NCBI GenBank assembly: GCA_017527865.1
Contig: JAFXPN010000011.1
Location: 1 to 64,000 of the forward strand
From: Clostridiales bacterium
Lineage (GTDB): Bacteria > Bacillota > Clostridia > Saccharofermentanales > Saccharofermentanaceae
DNA: 64,000 nucleotides
Direction of reading: 5' to 3'
Every line of letters starts with the position of its first letter. Within the stretch, counting starts at the first letter, position 1. Below are positions 9,574-17,970 of the stretch, piece after piece. The translations under genes and the position numbers were made by a program. The notes beneath the pieces are model-generated. The model ran no database searches. It had not been told where the DNA came from and worked only from the letters and a program-made list of their open reading frames with translations.

Positions 9574-9658
9574 GGGTCATATACTATCACAATCGGGAGG
9601 CGTTTTTGTAGCATGGCGGTAATAATCGGGCGCGGCATTATATGTTAAAGTATTATAT
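9574..9658. promoter_or_regulatory. divergent promoter region with leaderless-type spacing
   Basis: On the minus strand TGA-TAGTAT (an extended -10) ends 7 bases before the YfhO ATG. On the plus strand TGT-TAAAGT at 9643-9651 ends 7 bases before the kinase ATG. Neither start has a Shine-Dalgarno sequence, and neither promoter has a good -35. Both transcripts would start at or next to the ATG. The boxes are imperfect, so this is moderate evidence. Confidence 0.45.
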
Positions 9659-10570
9659 ATGGGTTTAAGACTTAAGATAATAATCAATCCCTCATCCGGA
9701 AGGGAAACGGCGATGGCCGATCTTGACAGCATACTCATGTATCTGTCGGGCGCAGGGAGCCTTACGAGAGCCGACATCAATTACACGGCAGGAAGATACG
9801 ATGCCGTACATTATGCCGAGCAGACCCGTAAGGATGAATACGATGCCGTCATAGCGATGGGCGGAGACGGAACGGTCAACGAAGTCATAACCGGAATGAT
9901 GAGAGGGGGCATTGATATTCCCCTCGCGATCTTTACGTCCGGTACGGTAAATGACTTTGCCACGATAAACGGACTTCCCCAGAACGCTTCTGATTTTGCA
10001 AGGATGCTCATCAAGCCAAGATACATAAGGATAGACTGCGGCAAGGCCAATGAGGATTATTTCCTTAATGTCGCAGCAGGCGGACTTATGACGGATGTCG
10101 CTTACAGGGTAAGTTCCGATGCCAAGACCGCCATCGGGCCGGCCGCATATTTCCTGTCCGCCATGAAGGACATTCCGTCGATCAGCCGGTCCATTCCCGT
10201 AAAGATAACCGCGAACGGAAAGACGCTCGAAGAAGAGATAATTATGTTCATGATCTCCAACACAAGGAGCGTTGGCGGATTCCGCGGACTCATGACCATG
10301 GCTGACGTTACCGACGGTGTTCTCGATTTCCTTGCCGTGAAGAAGATGGACCCCGTAAACGTGGTGCCGCTTCTCGGAAGCCTTGTCATCGGAGATCATC
10401 TGCGCAACGAGAACATTATCTATTTCCAGTCTGACGATATAATGATCGAGTCGGACAGTCCGGTCGATCTTGACATCGACGGTGAGAAGGGGTCTGCCCT
10501 TCCCGCCAGGATAACATGCATCAAAAAAGCAATTACATTGATAGTTCCCGACAAGGAGGAACCGCTTTGA
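9659..10570 (+). CDS. diacylglycerol/lipid kinase family protein (YegS/DgkB-like)
   Basis: 303 residues, soluble. Motifs of the DAGK catalytic family are clear: IIINPSSGRE at the N-terminus, AMGGDGTVNEVITGMM (the nucleotide-binding GGDGT loop, about residues 77-92), FTSGTVNDFA (the usual GTxNDfA), and a C-terminal LDIDGE. It should phosphorylate a lipid such as diacylglycerol at the cytoplasmic membrane face, recycling lipid from glycopolymer synthesis (family knowledge). The start has no Shine-Dalgarno. Its stop codon overlaps the TTG start of the foldase gene (TTGA), so the two are translationally coupled. Confidence 0.85.
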   Translation: MGLRLKIIINPSSGRETAMADLDSILMYLSGAGSLTRADINYTAGRYDAVHYAEQTRKDEYDAVIAMGGDGTVNEVITGMMRGGIDIPLAIFTSGTVNDFATINGLPQNASDFARMLIKPRYIRIDCGKANEDYFLNVAAGGLMTDVAYRVSSDAKTAIGPAAYFLSAMKDIPSISRSIPVKITANGKTLEEEIIMFMISNTRSVGGFRGLMTMADVTDGVLDFLAVKKMDPVNVVPLLGSLVIGDHLRNENIIYFQSDDIMIESDSPVDLDIDGEKGSALPARITCIKKAITLIVPDKEEPL

Positions 10571-12234
10571 AAAAGAACAGAGACAACAAAAAAGAATTCT
10601 TAAGAACGGCGCCCGCCGAGAATGAAGCGCGCGTGCTTTCGGATCTCCCCGATATATCACAGGCCGATCTGTCCGGTGATACCTCTCCGGATCCGGATAT
10701 TTCAAACGAATACACCCTTCCCGAGAAGAAAGAGATCAGGAAGAATGAGATCGCGCCCATAAAGCTCGATCTTGCGCCCGATAAATCCGATATCACATCG
10801 AGGACCCCTGTCACTCGCGGCACTATCAAGAGCATAACGTTCCTAGTGATCGCTTCGCTCGTTGTGCTCGCCACCGTGGCGGCTTCCCTGTTCTATAACG
10901 CGGGTATCAAAGAGAAACTTCAAAGTCCGCTTACGATCGGGGGAAAGCCCGTCGATTCCGCGGAATTCTCATTCATGTATCACTACATCCTGATCGACAA
11001 CGGCGTTGATATCTTCGCATCCGATACGCCGGAGATGCTCGCCTCACCTTCGCCCGATCAGAAATTCGCCACCAACCGTGAATACTTCCTTGATCTTACG
11101 GCTCAGCAGATGCAGCTCACACAGCTGCTCTACGATGATGCCGTCGCGCACGGCTATGACATCGAGCCCAGGCATTATGAACTGTCAAGAGCATATATCG
11201 ACTGGCTGAGCACCAAGGCTGACGAGCTCGGTGTCGATCTTACGACTTATATAAGAGGCGTATTCGGAGACCAGGTCGACGAGCAGGTCATACTCTCGTC
11301 CCTTGCGAAAATGTATTTTACCGAAGACTATTCTTCAGGCCCTAAGCTCGTTGAACTCCAGGCAACGGAATCGCAGGCTGAAGAGGCATATCAGAACAAT
11401 CCGAACGCATATGACGAGGTCTCCTATAAGCTTTTGCGCATACGCTATGAACAAAGGGACCAGGCCTTCATCGACACGGCTAATCTTCACGCCAATCAGA
11501 TCCTTGAACAGATGGGCCGGGACACCTCGATCTTCGAGACTGTGGCAGCCCAGTATTTCTCGGGAGAGGCTGCGGCGATACTGCGCATCCAGGACTCCAC
11601 CCTCACCGAGGGCGCAAGGTACGATGACTTTACGCATACGGATTTCCGCGACTGGCTCTACGATCCGGCCAGGACACCGGGAGATTCGGTCATATTCAAC
11701 GACGCGGACGGCTTCCCCATAATCCTCGTATTCGTGGACCGCAACCGCCAGATGGTGCCTTTGAGGGATGTCCGCATGGTCGAAGTTCTCATAGACAATT
11801 CGGGAGATGATCTTACCCCGGGCTTCGATGTGGCGAACGCACAGCAGGTAGCGCAGGCAATATATGATACGATCGGTGTTTACGGAGAAGAGACCGATGT
11901 TCAGACCATCGAGAACCTTTATAACGACGACATCATCAACGGCAATATAGTCATAACACACAGCCAGGACACATACCCCGGCAAGTATGACGGCATCCTC
12001 GATGAGTGGATATTCTCCGACACCCGCCAGGCAGGCGATAAGGCATTCCTTGAGACCGAAGAGGGATATTACATAGTCTATCTTGTCGGAATTTCCGAGA
12101 ATCCCGAATGGTACGACAGGGTCAACAGCTTTGTCAGGATGAGGAATTACCAGGCCTTCCTTAACGAGACTATCGGCAGCTACTCCTATGAATTCAACAG
12201 AACGGGACTGGATAAGATAGCGGACGTCCCATAA
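10567..12234 (+). CDS. membrane-anchored SurA/PrsA-like foldase
   Basis: 555 residues. I chose the TTG start because AAGGAGG lies 7 bases upstream and it overlaps the previous stop; the longer ATG frame runs into the kinase gene. A charged cytoplasmic N-terminus of about 80 residues precedes one membrane helix (SITFLVIASLVVLATVAASLFYNA), and the rest is extracytoplasmic. The sequence after the helix (GGKPVDSAEFSFMYHYIL... and repeated helices with YDDAVAHGYDI) looks like the SurA N-terminal chaperone domain. Two rotamase-like segments may follow (about 300-430 and 430-545, the latter ending EEGYYIVYLVGI). It probably helps fold secreted proteins. PPIase activity is not established. Confidence 0.55.
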   Translation: MKKNRDNKKEFLRTAPAENEARVLSDLPDISQADLSGDTSPDPDISNEYTLPEKKEIRKNEIAPIKLDLAPDKSDITSRTPVTRGTIKSITFLVIASLVVLATVAASLFYNAGIKEKLQSPLTIGGKPVDSAEFSFMYHYILIDNGVDIFASDTPEMLASPSPDQKFATNREYFLDLTAQQMQLTQLLYDDAVAHGYDIEPRHYELSRAYIDWLSTKADELGVDLTTYIRGVFGDQVDEQVILSSLAKMYFTEDYSSGPKLVELQATESQAEEAYQNNPNAYDEVSYKLLRIRYEQRDQAFIDTANLHANQILEQMGRDTSIFETVAAQYFSGEAAAILRIQDSTLTEGARYDDFTHTDFRDWLYDPARTPGDSVIFNDADGFPIILVFVDRNRQMVPLRDVRMVEVLIDNSGDDLTPGFDVANAQQVAQAIYDTIGVYGEETDVQTIENLYNDDIINGNIVITHSQDTYPGKYDGILDEWIFSDTRQAGDKAFLETEEGYYIVYLVGISENPEWYDRVNSFVRMRNYQAFLNETIGSYSYEFNRTGLDKIADVP

Positions 12235-12245
12235 AGATCAGAAGA

Positions 12246-12374
12246 TCAAAGACCGGCGATGATGAGGGCGATCATCGAGAAGAAGATCGATCCTCCGACG
12301 GCGATCGCGAGGATCGTCGCCATTATCTTCACCAATTTTGATCTTTTATTTACCCTGTAGTTATTCTGCGTCAT
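12246..12374 (-). CDS. 42-residue single-pass membrane protein
   Basis: The short frame MTQNNYRVNKRSKLVKIM... has a basic N-terminus and one hydrophobic helix (IMATILAIAVGGSIFFSMIALIIAGL), so it is a tail-type membrane micropeptide with positive-inside topology. The ATG lies inside the last codons of htrA, and CGGAG 7-8 bases upstream is a proper ribosome binding site; the 14-base overlap predicts coupled translation. It resembles small DUF4044-type proteins, but I cannot assign it firmly. Longer in-frame starts upstream are shadows within htrA. A role linked to HtrA is inference from coupling only. Confidence 0.6.
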   Translation of the reverse strand: MTQNNYRVNKRSKLVKIMATILAIAVGGSIFFSMIALIIAGL

Positions 12375-13602
12375 TTGAATCTCCGATAGTAAGCTGAAGC
12401 TCGACCTCGCGTCCGTCCCTGTCGACGACGACGGTGACCGTGTCACCCGGAACATGATTGTCGCGCACGTCTATGATATCAGAAGATTCATTTATCTGCA
12501 CGCCGTCTATCGAGACTATCCTGTCCCCCTCTGCCATGCCGGCTTTATCCGCAGGCCCGTTAGCATCGACTTCGGCAACATAAACGCCGGCAATTGCTCC
12601 GTAATACGCATCGGAGGCTATCTGGCCCACGGTCACCCCGAGATAAGGACGGCCGTGAACATATCCGTAATTGATTATGGATTGTATCACATCTCTCACC
12701 TCGGATATGGGTATGGCAAATCCCAGTCCCTCGCCCGTGGTGATCTTTGAATTGGTAATTCCGATAACCTCACCGAACGAATTGATCAGGGGACCTCCGC
12801 TGTTGCCCGTGTTGATCGAAGCATCGGTCTGCAGAAGATCCATGGTATAGCCGTTGTTATTAACCTCACGGTTCACTGCCGATACGACTCCCACGGTCAC
12901 CGTACCCTCGAGTCTTCCGAGGGGATTGCCGATGGCAACAACGAGCTCGCCCACCTGCAGGCTGTCGGAATCGCCTAAAGTCACATATGAATACGGTTCA
13001 TCCTGTTCATCTATCTTAAGGACAGCTATATCCGTCTGTACATCGCTTCCTACCAGGAGCGCTTCGATCGGTATCTCGTATCCCGGTACTATGACTTTCA
13101 GATAATAATCACTGTTTTCATGGACAGGGCTTACAACATGCTCATTGGTGACGATGTAACCGTCTTCGCTGATAATGAATCCCGTGCCGGAATAGACGGG
13201 AGTCTCACGGTTATTGACATTCCCCATTACATAGACCGTCACGGTGGCCGGGCTTGCAAGCCTTACGATATCGACAATGCTCAGTGTCTCCTTATTGGGA
13301 TCCGTGACACTTGCGGCAAGTTCGAGCGAGAACTCGGGATTCGCGGCAGCGGATGCCGTTAAGCTTTCTGCTTCGTCCGCGGACTCATCCGCATTACCCG
13401 AATCATCCTCTGTCCTTCCTGCCGTATATGTCATATTGCCGGTCTGTCCTGACATAAGCCTCAGAACAAATATGGTCTGCATAACAGAAAACAGCACACA
13501 GCAGGCTGTTATTATCGCGAGTACCGGTATAATGGCGCCGGTGCTTCTCTTCCTGCCGCTGCTCTTTACATTCTCTTCATTGTTTAATTCTTTTTCATCC
13601 AT
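12361..13602 (-). CDS. htrA: HtrA/DegP-like membrane serine protease with PDZ domain
   Basis: 413 residues. A charged cytoplasmic tail is followed by one membrane helix (about 23-50), a Ser/Glu-rich linker and a trypsin-like domain. The catalytic triad is visible: H155 in TNEHVV, D191 in QTDIAVLKI and S268 in GNSGGPL. A PDZ domain (about 310-405) begins at YLGVTVGQ and contains GPADKAGMAEGDRIVSIDG. It should degrade misfolded proteins outside the membrane. GAGGTGATCT just before the ATG is the ribosome binding site. The 3' end overlaps a 42-residue membrane protein gene. The foldase gene converges on this operon, giving a small secretion-quality-control pair (inference). Confidence 0.93.
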   Translation of the reverse strand: MDEKELNNEENVKSSGRKRSTGAIIPVLAIITACCVLFSVMQTIFVLRLMSGQTGNMTYTAGRTEDDSGNADESADEAESLTASAAANPEFSLELAASVTDPNKETLSIVDIVRLASPATVTVYVMGNVNNRETPVYSGTGFIISEDGYIVTNEHVVSPVHENSDYYLKVIVPGYEIPIEALLVGSDVQTDIAVLKIDEQDEPYSYVTLGDSDSLQVGELVVAIGNPLGRLEGTVTVGVVSAVNREVNNNGYTMDLLQTDASINTGNSGGPLINSFGEVIGITNSKITTGEGLGFAIPISEVRDVIQSIINYGYVHGRPYLGVTVGQIASDAYYGAIAGVYVAEVDANGPADKAGMAEGDRIVSIDGVQINESSDIIDVRDNHVPGDTVTVVVDRDGREVELQLTIGDSNDAE

Positions 13603-13642
13603 AGATCATCACCTCGTATAAGGCTGATATTACATCTGTCAA

Positions 13643-13671
13643 AATATAAAATAAGGGCGAAAATAAATCAA
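13643..13671 (-). promoter_or_regulatory. promoter for htrA
   Basis: Minus-strand TTGATT, 17-base spacer, TATATT, about 40 bases before the htrA start codon. A TTGACA with weaker partners lies just downstream. No CtsR- or CssR-type operator was recognised. Confidence 0.6.
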
Positions 13672-13678
13672 ACAGGTG

Positions 13679-14320
13679 TCAAATCTGCGGCAGCGCTTCG
13701 CGGAGCTCCGCTTTCCCCATCTTCCTGGGAACGATCTTGCCGCAGCTTATATCAGTGATCAGGGCGCAGAATTCCTGTTCGCGGTCCTTCGCGACTGTCA
13801 CCCTGATATCCACATTCTCACCGTAAACGGGATCACCGACATTAAACCCTTTCTCATTAATGGCCCTTATGATCTTTTCCGACCGGTCGTAGCCCGAAGA
13901 CAGCCCGAAGATCAGACCTTCGTTCACGGTCACGAGACCGGAATCCTCCGCAGCCGCGCAGGCGGCGTCGGTATACGCACGGACAAGACCGCCCTTGCCG
14001 AGCAGTATCCCGCCGAAATACCTTGTCACCGTTATGACCGCATTGCTTATGTCCTTCTTGAGCAGGACATTCAGTATCGGCATCCCCCCTGTTCCGGAAG
14101 GTTCGCCGTCATCGCTGTACTTCTGCATGAAAGTCTCGCCCGCTATCCTCCATGCATAGCAGACATGTCTCGCGTCCGGATATTCGGATCTTATCCCGGC
14201 GACGAATCCCTCCGCCTCCTCAAGTGTCCTGACTTCAATTGAATCTCCGATAAATACGGACTTCGATATCTCTATCCGGGAATGTCCTTCTTTGCCGAAT
14301 GTGATCGATCCGCCCGGCAA
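13679..14320 (-). CDS. YigZ/IMPACT family protein
   Basis: 213 residues. The UPF0029 N-terminal domain shows the family's core: SKSVFIGDSIEVRTLEEAEGFVAGIRSEYPDARHVCYAWRI, then SDDGEPSGTGGMPIL and ITVTRYFGGILLGKGGLVRAY. A ferredoxin-like C-terminal domain (about 140-205) follows. YigZ/YvyE proteins are cytoplasmic; the eukaryotic IMPACT relatives act on translation control, but the bacterial role is unclear. The start is TTG; GGAG lies about 13 bases upstream, inside the end of the Nudix gene, 2 bases beyond whose stop it starts, so the two are coupled. The residue motifs make the family call secure. Confidence 0.88.
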   Translation of the reverse strand: MPGGSITFGKEGHSRIEISKSVFIGDSIEVRTLEEAEGFVAGIRSEYPDARHVCYAWRIAGETFMQKYSDDGEPSGTGGMPILNVLLKKDISNAVITVTRYFGGILLGKGGLVRAYTDAACAAAEDSGLVTVNEGLIFGLSSGYDRSEKIIRAINEKGFNVGDPVYGENVDIRVTVAKDREQEFCALITDISCGKIVPRKMGKAELREALPQI

Positions 14321-14322
14321 GA

Positions 14323-14736
14323 TCAGGTCATCTCCTTATACTTCTGGTATGCCATCAGAAGGAGTGACTTATCCTGACTGTAGGTTATCTTATCCATTGC
14401 CGCCGTCACATCGAAGAACTTCGCGCTCCTGATATTCTCTTCAGCATTCGGTTCCGCCTTTGAATATGCGGCCTTCATGATGAACCAGGAGATATTGTTG
14501 TGAACCGGCTTTCTTCTCGATACGGAATAGAATTCGTAATGGGTTTTACCGCACGGAGCTATGATCGCGGCATCGACACCTGTCTCGAGCTTAACCCTCC
14601 TGACCACAACATCGGTAAGCTTCTGACCGTCCCTCACAACGCCTTTGGGAAATGCCCATTCATGCTTGTCATTCTCGATCAGGAGGACTTTGTCCTGGCA
14701 AAAGACTATACCGCCGGTGCAGTTCCTTATCAGCAT
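14323..14736 (-). CDS. Nudix-fold protein with degenerate Nudix box
   Basis: 137 residues, single Nudix domain. The start MLIRNCTGGIVFC and WAFPKGVVRDGQ fit the fold, but the box GX5EX7REUXEEXGU reads G-VVRDG-Q-KLTDVVV-RRVKLETGV. The first Glu is Gln, the RE pair is RR, and of the two metal-binding Glu residues only one remains. Hydrolysis of nucleoside diphosphate derivatives is therefore doubtful; it may bind a nucleotide or act on an unusual substrate. It precedes YigZ in a two-gene operon and diverges from the DUF4015 gene with 63 bases between starts. A weak AAAGGG lies 8-9 bases before the ATG. Confidence 0.75.
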   Translation of the reverse strand: MLIRNCTGGIVFCQDKVLLIENDKHEWAFPKGVVRDGQKLTDVVVRRVKLETGVDAAIIAPCGKTHYEFYSVSRRKPVHNNISWFIMKAAYSKAEPNAEENIRSAKFFDVTAAMDKITYSQDKSLLLMAYQKYKEMT

Positions 14737-14784
14737 AATTTTTATCCCTTTTCTTTATTTTTAATATTTTATCATCAAATAAGG

Positions 14785-14790
14785 TATAAT
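14785..14790 (+). promoter_or_regulatory. -10 box, leaderless-type spacing, for the DUF4015 gene
   Basis: A perfect TATAAT ends 9 bases before the ATG at 14800, and no Shine-Dalgarno sequence lies between. No convincing -35 was found. Transcription would begin 0-4 bases before the start codon. Confidence 0.5.
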
Positions 14791-14799
14791 TTCCAATGT

Positions 14800-16149
14800 A
14801 TGATCAACCGGAACCGCAATTACGACACATCTGATCTCCTGCGCAGCGAGCGCCGAGGCGCCTACGACAGGAATGTGTCTGTGCTACAAAAGCTTTTCGT
14901 TACATTGTCGGCGACTGCGGTCATAATGGGACTCATCCTTATCGGCATCGCGATAGGAAAAAAAGACTCCGGCACTGCCTTGAACGAAGGTGCGCCTTCC
15001 GGAGCCGCGCTCATAGTCGGCAACATCTCCACCCCGACGCCGACCGTCCCCTATACTATCCCCGAGTATCTGACAGATTCGGATCTTGCGGTCGCAAGAT
15101 GGGGAGAGTTCGAACCTGCGCAGGATCCTGTCCCGTATGAACATGTGCCGGTTAAAGGACTTTACACCGGACCTGCTTCAAACCTCGAAGACTGTTTTGC
15201 ACTTGCGGAGAATTCCGAGATCAACGCTTTTGTTATCGATCTTAAAGAAGCGGAAGGCGTGCTTTTCGACACGACGAACGAGCTTGCGCTCGAGACTTCC
15301 CCTGTTTACGGGTACTACAACCTGTCGGAAGTCTGCGAACAGTGCCACGAGCACGGCATATGGGTAATAGGAAGGATCGTCTGCTTCAAGGACCCGAACC
15401 TCGCCGCAGCCTACCCCGAGAGGGCAATAAAGGACAGCGCGGGAAACATTCTGTATTTCAACACCGAAGGAGGGCGGGCGTTCCTCGACCCTTATAATGA
15501 AGATAACTGGGAGTATCTGATCGAACTCGCGGAAGAAGCAGTTGCAAGAGGCGTAGACGAGATACAGTTCGACTATATCAGATTCCCGACCGGGACCACG
15601 ACAACCGGCAACGAACCCTATTACGGACAGACAGGGACCGTCCCCGAGAAGACGGAAGCCATTAACAGATTCATCAGGACCGCCAGGGTCAGGATACAGG
15701 ATACGCTCGGGGTTCCCCTGTCGTGCGACGTATTCGGCATAGTCGTCACTTCGGACTACGACAGCGCGATCCTCGGACAGGACTGGAGTACCATAGGACT
15801 TGCGGGAGAAGATTCCGTATGTCCCATGATCTATCCGTCACACTATGCCCAGGGGACCATGATCGGCTGGGTAACATTCGACAAACCGGACCTCTATCCG
15901 TACGACGTTATGGTGGCTGTCCTGTCTCAGGGAAGCACCGCGTGGTATCAGGAGGGCTACTGTACGGTAAGGCCGTATGTGCAGGCCTTCACCGCATACT
16001 ACCTGGGAGAGGGAAATTATCTCGAATATGACTACGAGGCGATAAACGATCAGATCAGAGCCATACAGGACTTAAGGCTCGACGAATATATCCTGTGGAA
16101 CGCTTCCGTCATTTACCCCGAGGGAAATTACGGCGGTAACGACGGTTAG
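14800..16149 (+). CDS. DUF4015 putative glycoside hydrolase, membrane-anchored
   Basis: 449 residues from the ATG whose protein begins MINRNRNYDTSD; an in-frame ATG 300 bases upstream would run back over the Nudix gene and is rejected. One membrane helix (about 30-55) anchors it; the rest is extracytoplasmic. The catalytic TIM-barrel domain (about 110-440) has the family's VKGLYTGP, NAFVIDLKE, GIWVIGRIVCFKDP, and DEIQFDYIRFPTG motifs, the last carrying likely acidic active-site residues, and a CDVFG strand. DUF4015 proteins resemble GH13/GH-like barrels; the substrate is unknown, perhaps cell-wall polysaccharide. The stop codon falls inside a long palindrome. Confidence 0.82.
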   Translation: MINRNRNYDTSDLLRSERRGAYDRNVSVLQKLFVTLSATAVIMGLILIGIAIGKKDSGTALNEGAPSGAALIVGNISTPTPTVPYTIPEYLTDSDLAVARWGEFEPAQDPVPYEHVPVKGLYTGPASNLEDCFALAENSEINAFVIDLKEAEGVLFDTTNELALETSPVYGYYNLSEVCEQCHEHGIWVIGRIVCFKDPNLAAAYPERAIKDSAGNILYFNTEGGRAFLDPYNEDNWEYLIELAEEAVARGVDEIQFDYIRFPTGTTTTGNEPYYGQTGTVPEKTEAINRFIRTARVRIQDTLGVPLSCDVFGIVVTSDYDSAILGQDWSTIGLAGEDSVCPMIYPSHYAQGTMIGWVTFDKPDLYPYDVMVAVLSQGSTAWYQEGYCTVRPYVQAFTAYYLGEGNYLEYDYEAINDQIRAIQDLRLDEYILWNASVIYPEGNYGGNDG

Positions 16150-16215
16150 CATCGTGTTCGCTCAAGTCCTCCGCGCTTCGCTTGTGCGGAAGTCGCTTCA
16201 CACGAGTGCTAACCG
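16143..16215 (+). repeat. 73-base imperfect palindrome overlapping a stop codon
   Basis: Outer arms CGGTTAGCA / TGCTAACCG and TCGTGT / ACACGA pair exactly, with a one-base bulge; inner arms pair imperfectly around a TTCG loop. The TAG stop of the DUF4015 gene lies in the left arm. There is no following T-run, so it is not a standard intrinsic terminator; it may protect or end the transcript. Confidence 0.7.
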
Positions 16216-16232
16216 CCGTACTGTGAAAAATG

Positions 16233-16241
16233 TGTTATAAT
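16233..16241 (+). promoter_or_regulatory. extended -10 promoter for serS
   Basis: TG-T-TATAAT is an extended -10 element; no matching -35. It gives a leader of about 35 bases, too short for a T-box riboswitch. Confidence 0.65.
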
Positions 16242-16281
16242 CAGTGTTTATTAAAAGCAATTATAGTAGCCGGAGGAAAAT

Positions 16282-17571
16282 ATGTTAGACATTAAACTTC
16301 TGAGGACCGAACCTGACATCGTAAGGGAGAATATAAAGAAGAAATTTCAGGACGACAAGCTCCCTCTTGTCGACGAGGTCATCGCCCTGGACAAAGAATA
16401 CCGCGATGCGAAGCAGAAGGCCGAAGCTTTAAGAAACAACAGGAATGTCGTTTCAAAGCAGATCGGCGTGCTCATGGGACAGGGCAAAAAAGAAGAAGCC
16501 CTGGCCATCAAGAATCAGGTTACCGACATGGCAGCCGAGCTTGAGGCTTTGTCCGCCAAAGAGACGGAGCTCGAGGAGAAGATCAGAAAGATCATGCTCG
16601 TCATCCCCAATATCATCGATCCTTCGGTTCCGATCGGCAAGGATGATTCCGAGAATGTCGAGAACGAGAGATTCGGCGATCCGGTCGTTCCGCCCTTTGA
16701 GATCCCCTATCACGTTGACATCATGGAAAAGCTTAACGGAATAGAGCTCGACCCCGCGCGCAACACATCGGGAAACGGTTTCTATTATCTTAAGGGCGAC
16801 ATCGCGAGGCTGCATTCGGCATGCCTTTCCTACGCAAGAGACTTCATGATCGACAGAGGTTTCACATATTACATTCCGCCTTACATGATAAGATCATCTG
16901 TCGTTGACGGAGTTATGTCATTCTCCGAGATGGAGAACATGATGTATAAGATCGAAGGCGAGGATCTTTACCTCATCGGAACTTCCGAGCACTCCATGAT
17001 CGGCAAGTTCATCGACACGATCATAAGCGAAGACGATCTTCCCCAGAAGCTGACATCTTATTCCCCCTGTTTCCGTAAGGAAGTGGGAGCTCACGGCATC
17101 GAGGAGCGCGGCGTATACCGCATCCATCAGTTCGAGAAGCAGGAGATGATCGTCGTCTGCAAACCCGAAGAATCCATGAAATGGTATGACGTGCTCTGGA
17201 AGAACACAGTGGATTATTTCCGTTCCCTGGACGTTCCGGTAAGAACGCTCGAGTGCTGCTCCGGCGATCTGGCGGACCTCAAGGTCAAGTCCTGCGACGT
17301 CGAGGCCTGGTCTCCCCGCCAGCAGAAATACTTCGAAGTCGGCTCATGTTCGAACCTGGGCGATGCTCAGGCAAGAAGGCTCAAGATCAGGATCAAGGGC
17401 GAGAAGGGCACATATCTTGCCCACACGCTGAACAATACCTGCGTGGCTCCTCCGAGAATGCTCATCGCCTTGCTCGAGAACAACCTGAACGAGGACGGAT
17501 CTGTCCGCATACCCGAACCGCTCCGCATGTACATGGGCGGAAAGAGCGTTATCGAGGTCCCGAAGAAGTAA
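16282..17571 (+). CDS. serS: seryl-tRNA synthetase
   Basis: 429 residues, full length for bacterial SerRS. The N-terminal coiled-coil arm (about 25-105, rich in Lys/Glu/Ala heptads) binds the long variable arm of tRNA-Ser. The class II core contains motif 2 (SPCFRKEVGAHG...GVYRIHQFEKQEM) and motif 3 (NNTCVAPPRMLIALLENN). It charges tRNA-Ser and tRNA-Sec with serine in the cytoplasm. The ATG has GGAGGAAAAT upstream. It is a single-gene unit with its own extended -10 promoter and a terminator hairpin after the stop. Confidence 0.97.
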   Translation: MLDIKLLRTEPDIVRENIKKKFQDDKLPLVDEVIALDKEYRDAKQKAEALRNNRNVVSKQIGVLMGQGKKEEALAIKNQVTDMAAELEALSAKETELEEKIRKIMLVIPNIIDPSVPIGKDDSENVENERFGDPVVPPFEIPYHVDIMEKLNGIELDPARNTSGNGFYYLKGDIARLHSACLSYARDFMIDRGFTYYIPPYMIRSSVVDGVMSFSEMENMMYKIEGEDLYLIGTSEHSMIGKFIDTIISEDDLPQKLTSYSPCFRKEVGAHGIEERGVYRIHQFEKQEMIVVCKPEESMKWYDVLWKNTVDYFRSLDVPVRTLECCSGDLADLKVKSCDVEAWSPRQQKYFEVGSCSNLGDAQARRLKIRIKGEKGTYLAHTLNNTCVAPPRMLIALLENNLNEDGSVRIPEPLRMYMGGKSVIEVPKK

Positions 17572-17605
17572 GATCCGGACCCCGTAAACATCAATATGAC
17601 TTGAA

Positions 17606-17633
17606 AAGAGCCGTCTCATCCGAGGCGGCTCTT
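17606..17633 (+). terminator. terminator hairpin of serS
   Basis: A 12-base-pair stem (AAGAGCCGTCTC / GAGGCGGCTCTT, one G-U pair) with loop ATCC lies 34 bases after the serS stop. The following T-run is poor, so termination may be partial and helped by the next hairpin. Confidence 0.65.
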
Positions 17634-17644
17634 GGTTACCGGGA

Positions 17645-17675
17645 TAATAAAAAGGGAGGTCATAAGACCACCCTT
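17645..17675 (-). terminator. intrinsic terminator of rpmB
   Basis: Read on the minus strand, AAGGG-T-GGTC / GACC-T-CCCTT (one internal mismatch, loop TTAT) is followed by TTTTATTAT. It also has a fair T-rich tail on the plus strand and could back up serS termination. Confidence 0.75.
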
Positions 17676-17701
17676 GTTATTTCTGATACTAAAGATACAG
17701 C

Positions 17702-17899
17702 TTACGCTCTCTTAACGAGACCGGAACGAAGGCAGCGTGTGCAGACCTTCATCGTCTTAGGGGTGCCGTCAACGACTACCTTAACGCTGTGGACGTTGGG
17801 CTGCTGCTGTGAAAGGGCACGACGTGAGATCTGTGAACGAGTGATCCTTATCTTTCTACCAAAAAATGTATCCTTCTGACAAACTTCGCACTTAGCCAC
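17702..17899 (-). CDS. rpmB: 50S ribosomal protein L28 (zinc-binding C+ form)
   Basis: 65 residues. The sequence MAKCEVCQKDTFFG, then RRALSQQQPNVHSV and KVCTRCLRSGLVKRA is L28. Two CxxC pairs (C4-C7 and the C-terminal C-T-R-C) mark the zinc-binding C+ variant, which in other Firmicutes is often paired with a zinc-free copy. The start codon is GTG, supported by AGGAGGTG about 9 bases upstream; no in-frame ATG fits. It stands alone, convergent with serS, with its own terminator. Confidence 0.96.
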   Translation of the reverse strand: MAKCEVCQKDTFFGRKIRITRSQISRRALSQQQPNVHSVKVVVDGTPKTMKVCTRCLRSGLVKRA

Positions 17900-17970
17900 T
17901 CGGAAACACCTCCTATCTTTTCTTCATAAAACGCAAGCAAGATGATACCACACACCAAAACGCTTTGCAA

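Noticed and set aside
9692..10705. 337-codon minus-strand frame opposite the lipid kinase gene
   Set aside because: The plus-strand frame has GGDGT and other kinase motifs; the antisense translation shows none and has no ribosome site.
16149..16281. T-box riboswitch before serS
   Set aside because: The extended -10 leaves a leader of about 35 bases, and no T-box sequence or specifier stem is present.
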